Shown here one piece after another: positions 42,089-49,577 of a stretch of DNA of 64,000 bases; position 1 is the first letter of the stretch; each line of letters starts with the position of its first letter. The stretch lies in assembly GCA_052266715.1 (NCBI GenBank), contig JBQPRB010000004.1; one strand, written 5' to 3'. Position numbers and translations under genes: made by a program. The notes below the pieces were generated by a model. That model ran no database searches and was not told the origin of the DNA. It saw only the letters and a list, made by a program, of their open reading frames with translations. The DNA comes from Jeotgalibaca sp052266715. Its GTDB lineage: Bacteria > Bacillota > Bacilli > Lactobacillales > Aerococcaceae.

Positions 42089-43071
42089 GCCTTACCTTCT
42101 TTCTCGAAAGCTCGCGCTTGCGCAGTCATTTTCTCGTGTTTTTTTCTTAAAAAAGGAATTTCCTGTTTCTTGCAATAGACGTAATGTTCCGGTGCAATTT
42201 CATACAGTCCAACGTCGCTTTCGTTCTCATATTGGTGGAATGTTTCGTCGTAAGCAATACGTCGGCGCTGGCGCTCCTTAACTGGGTCAGGAAGCGGAAC
42301 AGCCGACAAGAGAGATTCCGTGTATGGATGCAAAGGCGTTGTATAAAGAGCATCTGCCGGTGCAACTTCCAGCAACCGGCCGCCATTCATCACACCGATA
42401 CGGTCACTGATGTACTTTACCATCGACAAATCATGTGCGATGAAAAGATAGGTCAGATTACGTTCTTCTTTCAGTTTGATAAGAAGATTAACAATCTGGG
42501 CCTGGATGGAAACATCCAGTGCCGATATTGCCTCATCTGCAATAATAAACGAGGGATCAACCGCTAAAGCTCGGGCAATCCCCACCCGTTGGCACTGGCC
42601 ACCAGAAAACTCACGTGGATAGCGCGTTGCGTATTCGGGGTTCAAACCCACTAGCTCAAGTAGTTCAAAAACCTTCGCTTGTTTTTCAGCTTGTGTTTTT
42701 ACCAAGCCATGCACTTCAAGTCCGCCACCAATAATTTCCATAACCGTTTTACGGGGATTTAATGATGCATAAGGATCTTGAAAGACCATCTGAACAGATT
42801 TGCGGAATGCTTGAAGTTCGCGCCGTTTTTTTACCGAGCTGATGTCGGTGCCATCAAATTTGATGGCACCGGAAGTGGCTTCCTGAAGTTTGGAAACCAG
42901 CTTCCCGGTCGTCGATTTGCCCGATCCGGATTCACCCACCAGACCAAACGTTTCACCTTCATAAATAAAAAAGGACAAATCATTCACTGCTCTTACTTCA
43001 TTGGGTTTTCCTGCGTTGAAAAACTGATTAAGGTTGCTGACTTCCAGCAACTTTTTCTTTGTTTGTGCCAT
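42076..43071 (-). CDS. oppF: Oligopeptide ABC transporter ATP-binding protein OppF
   Basis: This 331-residue ATPase powers peptide import with OppD. Walker A is GESGSGKSTTGK (about 50-61), the Q-loop region FQDPYASLNPRKTV, the signature FSGGQCQRVGIARALA, and Walker B SFIIADEAISALDVS. The C-terminal oligopeptide-type extension ends with VYCKKQEIPFLRKK, a cysteine-containing block like that of OppF-type proteins with the iron-sulfur-like motif reduced. It overlaps oppD by 44 bases. Position and length agree with the oppF class. Confidence 0.93.
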   Translation of the reverse strand: MAQTKKKLLEVSNLNQFFNAGKPNEVRAVNDLSFFIYEGETFGLVGESGSGKSTTGKLVSKLQEATSGAIKFDGTDISSVKKRRELQAFRKSVQMVFQDPYASLNPRKTVMEIIGGGLEVHGLVKTQAEKQAKVFELLELVGLNPEYATRYPREFSGGQCQRVGIARALAVDPSFIIADEAISALDVSIQAQIVNLLIKLKEERNLTYLFIAHDLSMVKYISDRIGVMNGGRLLEVAPADALYTTPLHPYTESLLSAVPLPDPVKERQRRRIAYDETFHQYENESDVGLYEIAPEHYVYCKKQEIPFLRKKHEKMTAQARAFEKEGKAWNM

Positions 43072-44125
43072 GAACGTTCGTCCCTCCTTTTAGGTTATCT
43101 TGATATAGTTTATAGCGACGTACAATTTCCGCAGGTGGTGTTACTGCCGGCGCCTCTGGATGCAGAAGCCACGTTGCCGCGAAATGGGTTTTGGAAACAG
43201 GAAAAACAGGTGGTTCTTCCTTGAAATCAATCGCCAATGCATAAACATTCCTTTCCGCAAACGCATCCCCTATTGGTGGATTGAGCATGTTTGGCGGTGT
43301 CCCTGGAATGGAATAAAGAGCGTTATCGACATTTTCAATCGTCGGCATGGATGCCAATAAGCCCCATGTATACGGATGTTGAGGATTATAAAAAATTTCG
43401 TCCACTGTGCCACACTCCACGATTTTACCCGCATACATAACAGCTACGCGGTCCGCCATATTGGCTACAACACCCAAATCATGAGTTATAAAAATAATGG
43501 ATGTATCAATTTTATCTTTCAAATCATTCATGAGTTCCAAAATTTGCGCTTGTATTGTCACATCCAATGCAGTCGTCGGTTCATCGGCAATCAAGATTTT
43601 AGGCTTACAGGCCAGGGCGATTGCTATCATGACCCGTTGCCGCATCCCACCGGAAAATTGATGCGGATAGTGATGCATCCGATTTTCAAAGTCCTTCACC
43701 CCAACCATTTCGAGAAGCTCTTTGGCTTTTTCCAAAGCCTCCTCCTTAGAGGTCCGTTGGTGTTGGATAATCGATTCAGCAATTTGTTTGCCGACAGTCA
43801 TGGTCGGATTCAAAGATGTCATAGGATCTTGGAATATCGTTGCTATTTCTTTTCCCCGGATGTCCTGCATTTTTGTGTCGCTCAACTTAAGTAAATCTTG
43901 TCCTAAATAGAGTATTTCGCCATTTTTAATCATCGTATTTTTCTTATCCAACAAACCCATGATTGCTTGCGTAGAGACCGATTTTCCTGATCCAGATTCA
44001 CCCACAATCGCTAATGTTTCTCCTTTGTACAAATCAAAGTTAACACCTCTGACCGCTTGAACCTCCCCCGCATATGTACGAAATCCTATTTCCAGATTCT
44101 TTACTTCCAAAAGCTTTTTATGCAT
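43028..44125 (-). CDS. oppD: Oligopeptide ABC transporter ATP-binding protein OppD
   Basis: This 365-residue ATPase has Walker A GESGSGKSVSTQ (about 38-49), FQDPMTSLNPTMTVG, signature FSGGMRQRVMIAIALA and Walker B ILIADEPTTALDVTIQ. The C-terminal oligopeptide-dipeptide domain (about 230-330) contains NPQHPYTWGLLASMP and the PGTPPNMLNPPIGDAFAERN region. It works as a heterodimer with OppF at the cytoplasmic face of OppB-OppC. It is encoded 21 bases after the M20 peptidase gene. Confidence 0.94.
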   Translation of the reverse strand: MHKKLLEVKNLEIGFRTYAGEVQAVRGVNFDLYKGETLAIVGESGSGKSVSTQAIMGLLDKKNTMIKNGEILYLGQDLLKLSDTKMQDIRGKEIATIFQDPMTSLNPTMTVGKQIAESIIQHQRTSKEEALEKAKELLEMVGVKDFENRMHHYPHQFSGGMRQRVMIAIALACKPKILIADEPTTALDVTIQAQILELMNDLKDKIDTSIIFITHDLGVVANMADRVAVMYAGKIVECGTVDEIFYNPQHPYTWGLLASMPTIENVDNALYSIPGTPPNMLNPPIGDAFAERNVYALAIDFKEEPPVFPVSKTHFAATWLLHPEAPAVTPPAEIVRRYKLYQDNLKGGTNVHGTNKEKVAGSQQP

Positions 44126-44146
44126 ATCCTCACCTATTCCTTCTCT

Positions 44147-45526
44147 CTAACTGCCAAACACTTCCATCAAGGTCACCATATGTGCAATATTTTCGTAAAA
44201 ATCTTCCAAACGAATATTTTCATTTGGGGCATGTGCGCCTGAATGGGCCCAACCTGCACCAACACCTGCGATCGGTAGGTGCAAATATTTTTCAAACAAT
44301 TCACTCGGTCCTGTTCCCGCCATGCTTGGCGAAACGATGACCGGATTTTTATCACCATAAACTGTTTGCGCAGTTTGAACCACTGTCTGGATAAACGGAT
44401 CTTCGACTGAGGTACGTTGGGCCCCTTCTGCCGCAATCATCGTTAAACGGACATCTTCAAAACCTTTTTCATCCAGATGGCGACGAACACTGTCGCGAAC
44501 TTTTTCAGGACTTTGCCCCGGTACAAGTCGGCAATCCAGTTTCGCTTTAGCCGAACGTGGTAAAACCGTTTTAATGCCCGGTCCCGTGTAGCCACTGGAG
44601 AAGCCACATACGGTCATTGTTGGATAGAACGCCAACGCTTCTGTCGGAGTTACATCTGTGCCATCAGTAATGAATTTACCGGTCAATCCGTATTGTTCGA
44701 CAACCTGGTCAGGTTCGAAAGGCAGGGTGGCTGCGGCTAATTTATCTTTTTCTGATAATGGCTGGATACCATCATGGAAGCCCTCAACCACGATTTCATT
44801 ATTACTGTTTTTCATTGATTCCAAAGCGTGAATCAAACGCCATGCTGGATTATCCACAATCGCTGCCATGGAAGAGTGGATATCAATACTTGCTGTATCT
44901 ACTTCTAAATCAAAGTAGGCGATGCCTTTCATACCGGCACTCACGACATAGTTTTCGTACTTATCTTTGGATCCCGCTTCCCAAATACATGCATCTGCTT
45001 TGAATAAATCCGCATACTTTTCAATATACCTTCCCAAATTGGGGCTGCCGATTTCTTCTTCTCCTTCCAATAAAAATTTCACGTTGCAAGGAAAGCCGCC
45101 TGCTTCTCTCAGTACTGAAAGAGCATTTAAGCGGGCCATGAAGTTGGCTTTGTTATCAGATACACCACGCGCATAAAGGACGCCATCGCTAACAGTTGGT
45201 TCAAAAGGCTCTGTTAGCCATTCTTCAAGTGGTTCGGGCGGTTGAACGTCGTAATGATTGTAGAAAAGAAGCGTCCGTTCACTATTCCCTTGAGGTGAAG
45301 CAGCGAAGAAGCCATATATAACTGGATTTCCGCCCAAGTCATCCAGGACTTGGACTTCTCCCCCCGTTTTTTCGATTAATGCTTTCACGTAGGCAACTGT
45401 TTCGGGAATTTGTCTGTTTGCTGTTGAAATAGACTCCAGACGTAAATAGTCTTCAAATTCTTCCATTCTTTTATGGGCCATTTCCTGAGCCGATTCAATA
45501 GCTGTTGTTTGATAGGTTCTTGTCAT
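44147..45526 (-). CDS. M20-family metallopeptidase (dipeptidase-like)
   Basis: This 459-residue enzyme has the M20/M25/M40 plan: LFYNHYDVQPPEPLEEW supplies a metal histidine and catalytic aspartate, YARGVSDNKANFMARL the bridging aspartate, and FLLEGEEEIGSPNLG the catalytic glutamate pair. It ends with a block holding the last histidine (GAGWAHSGAHAPNENI). The carnosinase/CNDP-like dipeptidase group fits best. Sitting between oppA and oppD in the operon, it probably digests imported peptides at once in the cytoplasm. Its start at 45526 has GGAGG. Confidence 0.93.
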   Translation of the reverse strand: MTRTYQTTAIESAQEMAHKRMEEFEDYLRLESISTANRQIPETVAYVKALIEKTGGEVQVLDDLGGNPVIYGFFAASPQGNSERTLLFYNHYDVQPPEPLEEWLTEPFEPTVSDGVLYARGVSDNKANFMARLNALSVLREAGGFPCNVKFLLEGEEEIGSPNLGRYIEKYADLFKADACIWEAGSKDKYENYVVSAGMKGIAYFDLEVDTASIDIHSSMAAIVDNPAWRLIHALESMKNSNNEIVVEGFHDGIQPLSEKDKLAAATLPFEPDQVVEQYGLTGKFITDGTDVTPTEALAFYPTMTVCGFSSGYTGPGIKTVLPRSAKAKLDCRLVPGQSPEKVRDSVRRHLDEKGFEDVRLTMIAAEGAQRTSVEDPFIQTVVQTAQTVYGDKNPVIVSPSMAGTGPSELFEKYLHLPIAGVGAGWAHSGAHAPNENIRLEDFYENIAHMVTLMEVFGS

Positions 45527-45544
45527 GCTTCTACCTCCATTTAA

Positions 45545-47176
45545 TTAATCCAATGTCCATTCATGTACATCGTACAATGAGCCACCCCAGTATTCCTTAA
45601 TACCACCAGTCAAATTATCTTGTTTGATGACGATATCGTGTTGGGAATATAGCGGAACGATTGGTGCTTTTTCTTGCAACATAACTTGGAAAGCGTCATA
45701 GATTTCTTTCCGTTTGGCACTGTCCGTTTCAGATTTCCCTGCCTCCAGCATGGCATCGATTTCAGCATCTTGGATATGTGCATAGTTGGAGCCGCCTTCT
45801 GAACCGAAGTAACTTGCCAAATCCGGGTCAACCGGGACTGCAATTCCACCTAGGTACAAATCAAAATCAGCAGCACGCGCTTTTTCCAAAGTAGTCGGGA
45901 AGTCGTAAGTAACTTGTTCAACGGTAAAACCAACTGCTTCCAGTTCCTGCTCAATCAAGTTAGCGGATTGTTCACGCACTTTGTTTCCTGTTGGAACCAT
46001 CAATTCAATTGGTTCGCTCATGTTATATTCTGATTTTGCGATATAGTCTTTTGCTTTTTCTGGGTCATATGCCAACGGACTCAAATCGTCGTTATAATAA
46101 GGGCTCGCTGCCGAATATGGACTCGCAATAACATCCGCATTTCCTTGGAGCAGATTGTCTACGATTGTGTCACGGTTTACCGCGTGGGACATTGCCAAAC
46201 GAATGTTTTCATCATAACGGGTTGTATTGATATACATATACTGTGCTGTCCAGGAAGGCTGTGTTTCAAGCGTCACACCTTCTACACCGGAAACCATATC
46301 GATATCGGAAATGGCAATTTCTCCGATTCCACCACTCGCATTCATGGTGACCCCACCCGTTTGCAACTCCGTTGCCAAGTTTGTACCCGACATAACGCGG
46401 ATGAATACGGAAGAAACTTTTGGTGCCCCACGATAATAATCTTCGTTGGCAGCCAACTCCATATGGGAATCTTGTACGTATTCAACAAATTTGTAAGGTC
46501 CGCTCGTTACGGATGGTTTTGTGAAAGCATCAGATGCATCCAATTCCGCAAAGGGAATGCCTTCTACCACATGTTTAGGTTGGACAAAAATGTTTGTTCC
46601 AATCATTTCTTTAACATAGTTCGGGTCAGTTGGGGTTTTCGTTTTGAAAGTTACCGTATGTTCATCCACCGCAACAAGGTTCGGAATTTCCGTTCCTTCT
46701 TCCAATTTTCCGGAATTATTCACGCCTTCCAGTGCCGTTAAATAGAGTCCGGTGGTCTGAACTTCTGGATTAGCAAAAAGATTCAATGAGAAGACTACAT
46801 CATCGGCTGTGATTGGTGTGCCATCCGTCCAAGTTGCGTTCGGATTAAGCTTTACCGTATATGTTTGGTTGTCCGTTGTTTCGAATGAATCGGCCAGTTT
46901 TGGTTCAAATTCCAATGGACTCGTCATTTCCAAAAGCGTATCGAAGTAATAACGCTGTACCCATCTGGTTGAAACACCACTGGCATTGATTGGACTCAAG
47001 TTACCCATCGGATTCGTCACACCAACATAAAGGGTGTCGCTTGAAGTTTTTGAACTACTGGCTGTTTCCGTTCCTGAGGTGCCTTCCTCTGCTGCATCTG
47101 TGTTCCCACAAGCAGCCAACACCATCATACTCGCCGTCATCATAAAACCGATAAATCTTTTATTCATTCTTCTCAT
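45545..47176 (-). CDS. oppA: Oligopeptide ABC transporter substrate-binding lipoprotein
   Basis: This 543-residue lipoprotein belongs to the SBP_bac_5 family of solute-binding proteins. The signal peptide ends in a lipobox, MMVLAACGNTD, so the mature protein is anchored to the outer face of the membrane. Domain segments include VGVTNPMGNLSPINASGVST, YTVKLNPNATWTDGTPITAD and YKFVEYVQDSHMEL. The ribosome site GGAGG points to the ATG at 47176 rather than 47182. It binds a peptide and delivers it to OppB-OppC. Specificity cannot be read, but the operon's peptidases suggest dipeptides or acylated peptides. Confidence 0.93.
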   Translation of the reverse strand: MRRMNKRFIGFMMTASMMVLAACGNTDAAEEGTSGTETASSSKTSSDTLYVGVTNPMGNLSPINASGVSTRWVQRYYFDTLLEMTSPLEFEPKLADSFETTDNQTYTVKLNPNATWTDGTPITADDVVFSLNLFANPEVQTTGLYLTALEGVNNSGKLEEGTEIPNLVAVDEHTVTFKTKTPTDPNYVKEMIGTNIFVQPKHVVEGIPFAELDASDAFTKPSVTSGPYKFVEYVQDSHMELAANEDYYRGAPKVSSVFIRVMSGTNLATELQTGGVTMNASGGIGEIAISDIDMVSGVEGVTLETQPSWTAQYMYINTTRYDENIRLAMSHAVNRDTIVDNLLQGNADVIASPYSAASPYYNDDLSPLAYDPEKAKDYIAKSEYNMSEPIELMVPTGNKVREQSANLIEQELEAVGFTVEQVTYDFPTTLEKARAADFDLYLGGIAVPVDPDLASYFGSEGGSNYAHIQDAEIDAMLEAGKSETDSAKRKEIYDAFQVMLQEKAPIVPLYSQHDIVIKQDNLTGGIKEYWGGSLYDVHEWTLD

Positions 47177-47193
47177 TTTCATTCCTCCAATTT

Positions 47194-48123
47194 TTAGTTT
47201 GTCGTGCCGTCAAAGGCATCTCTTAAGCCATCACCGATGAAGTTGATAGATAAAACTGCGAGCACAATCATAATTCCCGCTGGAATCCACAACCATGGTT
47301 GGCTGGATAATACAGTTAAAGATTGGGCTTGGGAGAGCATGTTCCCCCAACTTGCTGTTGGTGGTTGAATTCCCATTCCCAAAAAACTAAGGGACGATTC
47401 TGTCAATATCGCGCTGGCGATTCCGAAGGTTGCGTTCACGAAGATGCTGGAGAGTACGTTCGGTAGTATCTCCTTGAACAAGATATATGACGTGCTGTAG
47501 CCTACAGAAATAGCTGCCTGAATATACTCAGTGTTTTTGATGGTCAAAACATTTCCGCGCACGATGCGACATAACGGAACCCAATTCAATAATCCCAAGA
47601 CTAAGGTAATGGTCCATACTCCGGGTCCAATAATGCTGACGAGGACGAGGATAACCATGAAGGATGGAAATGACTGGATGATTTCTGTCATCCGCATAAT
47701 AAAATTGTCTGTTTTCCCTCCAAAAAATCCTGCAACCAATCCCAGTGTCGTTCCGATAACGGTGTAAATCGCTACCGAACTAACACCCACAAACAAGGAG
47801 ACACGGGAACCATAAATCAAGCGGCTAAAGACATCTCTGCCTATCGCATCGGTCCCCAACCAATAAGTCGCATCTGGTTTGGCCTCGAAATCTGGCGTAA
47901 TCAAAGTGGGATCAAATTGTGTAATCATGGGTGCGAACACGGCTGCTAGAATCATGCCGGTTAAAACGGTCAATCCCATAACAGCGGGTTTGTGTCTCAT
48001 AAATCGTTTCAGGACAATTTGACGGTTACTTTCCGTTTTTACTGTTTGTGCAACACTCTGTTCTTGAGGAAACAGGGTATCGTCATTTTTAACGCGTTGA
48101 AAATCTGTCGTGATTGAAGCCAT
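47194..48123 (-). CDS. oppC: Oligopeptide ABC transporter permease OppC
   Basis: This 309-residue membrane protein has an N-terminal cytoplasmic tail, the OppC-type N-terminal segment, and a BPD_transp_1 domain with the EAA-type loop EYIQAAISVGYSTSYILFKE, which docks on the ATPases. The region GTDAIGRDVFSRLIYGSRVS is the conserved start of DppC/OppC permease domains. Six membrane segments are visible. It lies between oppA and oppB with 9- and 17-base gaps. Confidence 0.94.
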   Translation of the reverse strand: MASITTDFQRVKNDDTLFPQEQSVAQTVKTESNRQIVLKRFMRHKPAVMGLTVLTGMILAAVFAPMITQFDPTLITPDFEAKPDATYWLGTDAIGRDVFSRLIYGSRVSLFVGVSSVAIYTVIGTTLGLVAGFFGGKTDNFIMRMTEIIQSFPSFMVILVLVSIIGPGVWTITLVLGLLNWVPLCRIVRGNVLTIKNTEYIQAAISVGYSTSYILFKEILPNVLSSIFVNATFGIASAILTESSLSFLGMGIQPPTASWGNMLSQAQSLTVLSSQPWLWIPAGIMIVLAVLSINFIGDGLRDAFDGTTN

Positions 48124-48132
48124 TGATTATCC

Positions 48133-49089
48133 CTACCCTTCTCTGTAACGAATCCGTGGATCAGCTACGGCATAAAATATATCCATCAAGATGTTTGCGA
48201 CCAATACTGAGATGGCTGAAATCAGTGTAATTGCCATTAAAACATTGTAGTCCCTTGATTGGATTGAGCTAATGGTCAGGGCTCCAAGTCCGGGCCATTG
48301 GAAAATTTGTTCGGTAACAATCGCGCCACCTATTAATTTTGGAATATCAGATGCAATGATGGTAATGATAGGAACCAAGGCATTCCGGATACCATGTTTA
48401 AAGATAATCTGACTCGGTTTCAATCCTTTAGCTTTAGCTGTTCTTAAATAATTTTCCCCAAAAATATCAATCATGGTTGAACGCACATAACGAACCATAT
48501 TGGCTGAAATGGTAGAGGCAATAACGGCAACCGGTAAGATGAGATGCTGAACTCTTTCCCAAAACCCGCCATCTGATCCCAAAACTTGCATCCCGCCAGT
48601 AGGTAACCATTTCAGCTGAACGGCAAAGATGTAAATCATGAATAATCCGAAAAAGAAATTTGGAATGGATACACCCATAATCGATGAACCTGTGATAAGG
48701 TAATCCACCCAAGTGTTTTGCTTAACAGCACTGTAGATTCCGAGTGGGATAGCAATCAGATATGCCACCACTAGGGATGACCCCATCAAGATTACGGTCG
48801 GGCCTACTCTTTCCATCAGAATGTTCATAACCGGTTGGCGAGTCGCAAACGAATTACCTAAGTTTCCTTGCAGGAGCTCTTTTAGCCAATAGCCGTAACG
48901 AATCAGGAGGGGTTTATCCAGACCTAAGCTTTCTCTCACTTGATTGATTTGCTCTTCAGTAGCATCGGCACTCACATATAAGGTTGCCGGATCTCCTGGT
49001 GCAAAGTTAATAATCATATAAGACAGAAAAGTGATAAAAAATAGAACAACGAATCCAATCATAAACCTTTTCCATAAATATTTTTTCAT
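48133..49089 (-). CDS. oppB: Oligopeptide ABC transporter permease OppB
   Basis: This 318-residue permease is the first structural gene of the operon. It starts MKKYLWKRFMIGFVVLFFIT at 49089 with GGAGGTG before it; a frame to 49164 runs into the attenuator and is not used. Segments typical of DppB/OppB are ITFLSYMIINFAPGDPAT and LDKPLLIRYGYWLKELLQGN, and the EAA loop is LRTAKAKGLKPSQIIFKHGI. Six membrane segments form the pore with OppC. Confidence 0.94.
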   Translation of the reverse strand: MKKYLWKRFMIGFVVLFFITFLSYMIINFAPGDPATLYVSADATEEQINQVRESLGLDKPLLIRYGYWLKELLQGNLGNSFATRQPVMNILMERVGPTVILMGSSLVVAYLIAIPLGIYSAVKQNTWVDYLITGSSIMGVSIPNFFFGLFMIYIFAVQLKWLPTGGMQVLGSDGGFWERVQHLILPVAVIASTISANMVRYVRSTMIDIFGENYLRTAKAKGLKPSQIIFKHGIRNALVPIITIIASDIPKLIGGAIVTEQIFQWPGLGALTISSIQSRDYNVLMAITLISAISVLVANILMDIFYAVADPRIRYREG

Positions 49090-49140
49090 GCTGACACCTC
49101 CAAATAGTTCGTAAGCAATACTCAAGTTCTCAGACCAGCA

Positions 49141-49245
49141 AATAAAAAAAGAAGCCCTTCGCATCGAAGGGCTTCAGAAATGCCAAGCCCTCAATGGTAC
49201 ACAAATGAGGACTCAACTAATTTAATAGTTAGAATCCTAGGGCTT
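49141..49245 (-). promoter_or_regulatory. Transcription attenuator of the opp operon (helices 1:2, 2:3 and 3:4)
   Basis: Read on the minus strand, four mutually complementary elements follow the leader peptide. Element 1 is AAGCCCT (49245-49239), inside its last codons; element 2 AGGGCTT (49191-49185); element 3 GAAGCCCTTCG (49175-49165); element 4 CGAAGGGCTTC (49161-49151). Elements 3 and 4 make an 11-base perfect stem followed by seven T, a strong terminator. Elements 2 and 3 make the competing antiterminator, and 1 with 2 frees the terminator. A separate hairpin (49237-49226 with 49219-49209) sits between 1 and 2. A ribosome stalled at the Ile/Leu codons would cover element 1 and favour read-through. 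Confidence 0.82.
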
Positions 49246-49314
49246 AATTAATAAAATAATTGCTGCATGAGCGTTATTATTCGGATTTGCGAAATAGGTT
49301 TGCTTGTTCGTCAT
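49237..49314 (-). CDS. Opp operon leader peptide (25 residues, Ile-Ile-Leu-Leu-Ile)
   Basis: The frame MTNKQTYFANPNNNAHAAII followed by LLIKP starts at the ATG at 49314 and stops at TAG 49239-49237. A strong AAGGAG site is 8 bases upstream, and a good promoter precedes it. Five consecutive codons near the end, ATT ATT TTA TTA ATT, call for isoleucine and leucine, the classic composition of attenuator leaders. The last codons overlap element 1 of the attenuator. The first half is Asn-rich. It is probably made only to sense charged tRNA-Ile and tRNA-Leu, though a separate use as a small peptide cannot be ruled out. Confidence 0.8.
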   Translation of the reverse strand: MTNKQTYFANPNNNAHAAIILLIKP

Positions 49315-49348
49315 AGTTAACGCTCCTTGTCTGTTCTTTAGTGCCCTT

Positions 49349-49377
49349 ACTTTACCTTTACAAAATGAGAATGTCAA
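49349..49377 (-). promoter_or_regulatory. Promoter of the opp operon leader
   Basis: Minus-strand TTGACA (49377 to 49372), a 17-base spacer and TAAAGT (49354 to 49349). Start of transcription near 49340 puts the leader peptide start about 25-30 bases in. Confidence 0.85.
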
Positions 49378-49421
49378 ACCATTTTTTAATTTATTTTTAA
49401 TCATAATTTTGGTTTTGAATT

Positions 49422-49436
49422 AGTTAGCGTTTACAA
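49422..49436 (-). promoter_or_regulatory. Candidate catabolite-responsive element (cre)
   Basis: TTGTAAACGCTAACT on the minus strand fits the cre consensus WTGNAANCGNWNNCW. It lies about 45 bases upstream of the opp -35 box. CcpA at such a place can activate or do nothing, so its effect is not predicted. Confidence 0.5.
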
Positions 49437-49533
49437 AAGTTGACGCCTCGGCTTTATGAGAAATGAAACTTTTTTTATATTTGTTGATGATGAGAAACAC
49501 CGGTTCAGCAAAAGATTAGAGAATAATCCGTAA

Positions 49534-49572
49534 AAGAAAAAAGTCAAAGCGATCTATTTCCGCTCTGACTTT
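49534..49572 (-). terminator. Terminator of the GH3 gene
   Basis: AAAGTCAAAGCG (49540-49551) pairs with CGCTCTGACTTT (49561-49572) with one mismatch; T residues follow on the minus strand. Confidence 0.75.
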
Positions 49573-49577
49573 CGTTA

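Noticed and set aside
49090..49340. A T-box riboswitch upstream of oppB
   Set aside because: The T-box sequence and specifier-loop architecture are not present, while a leader peptide with a codon run and attenuator helices explains the region.
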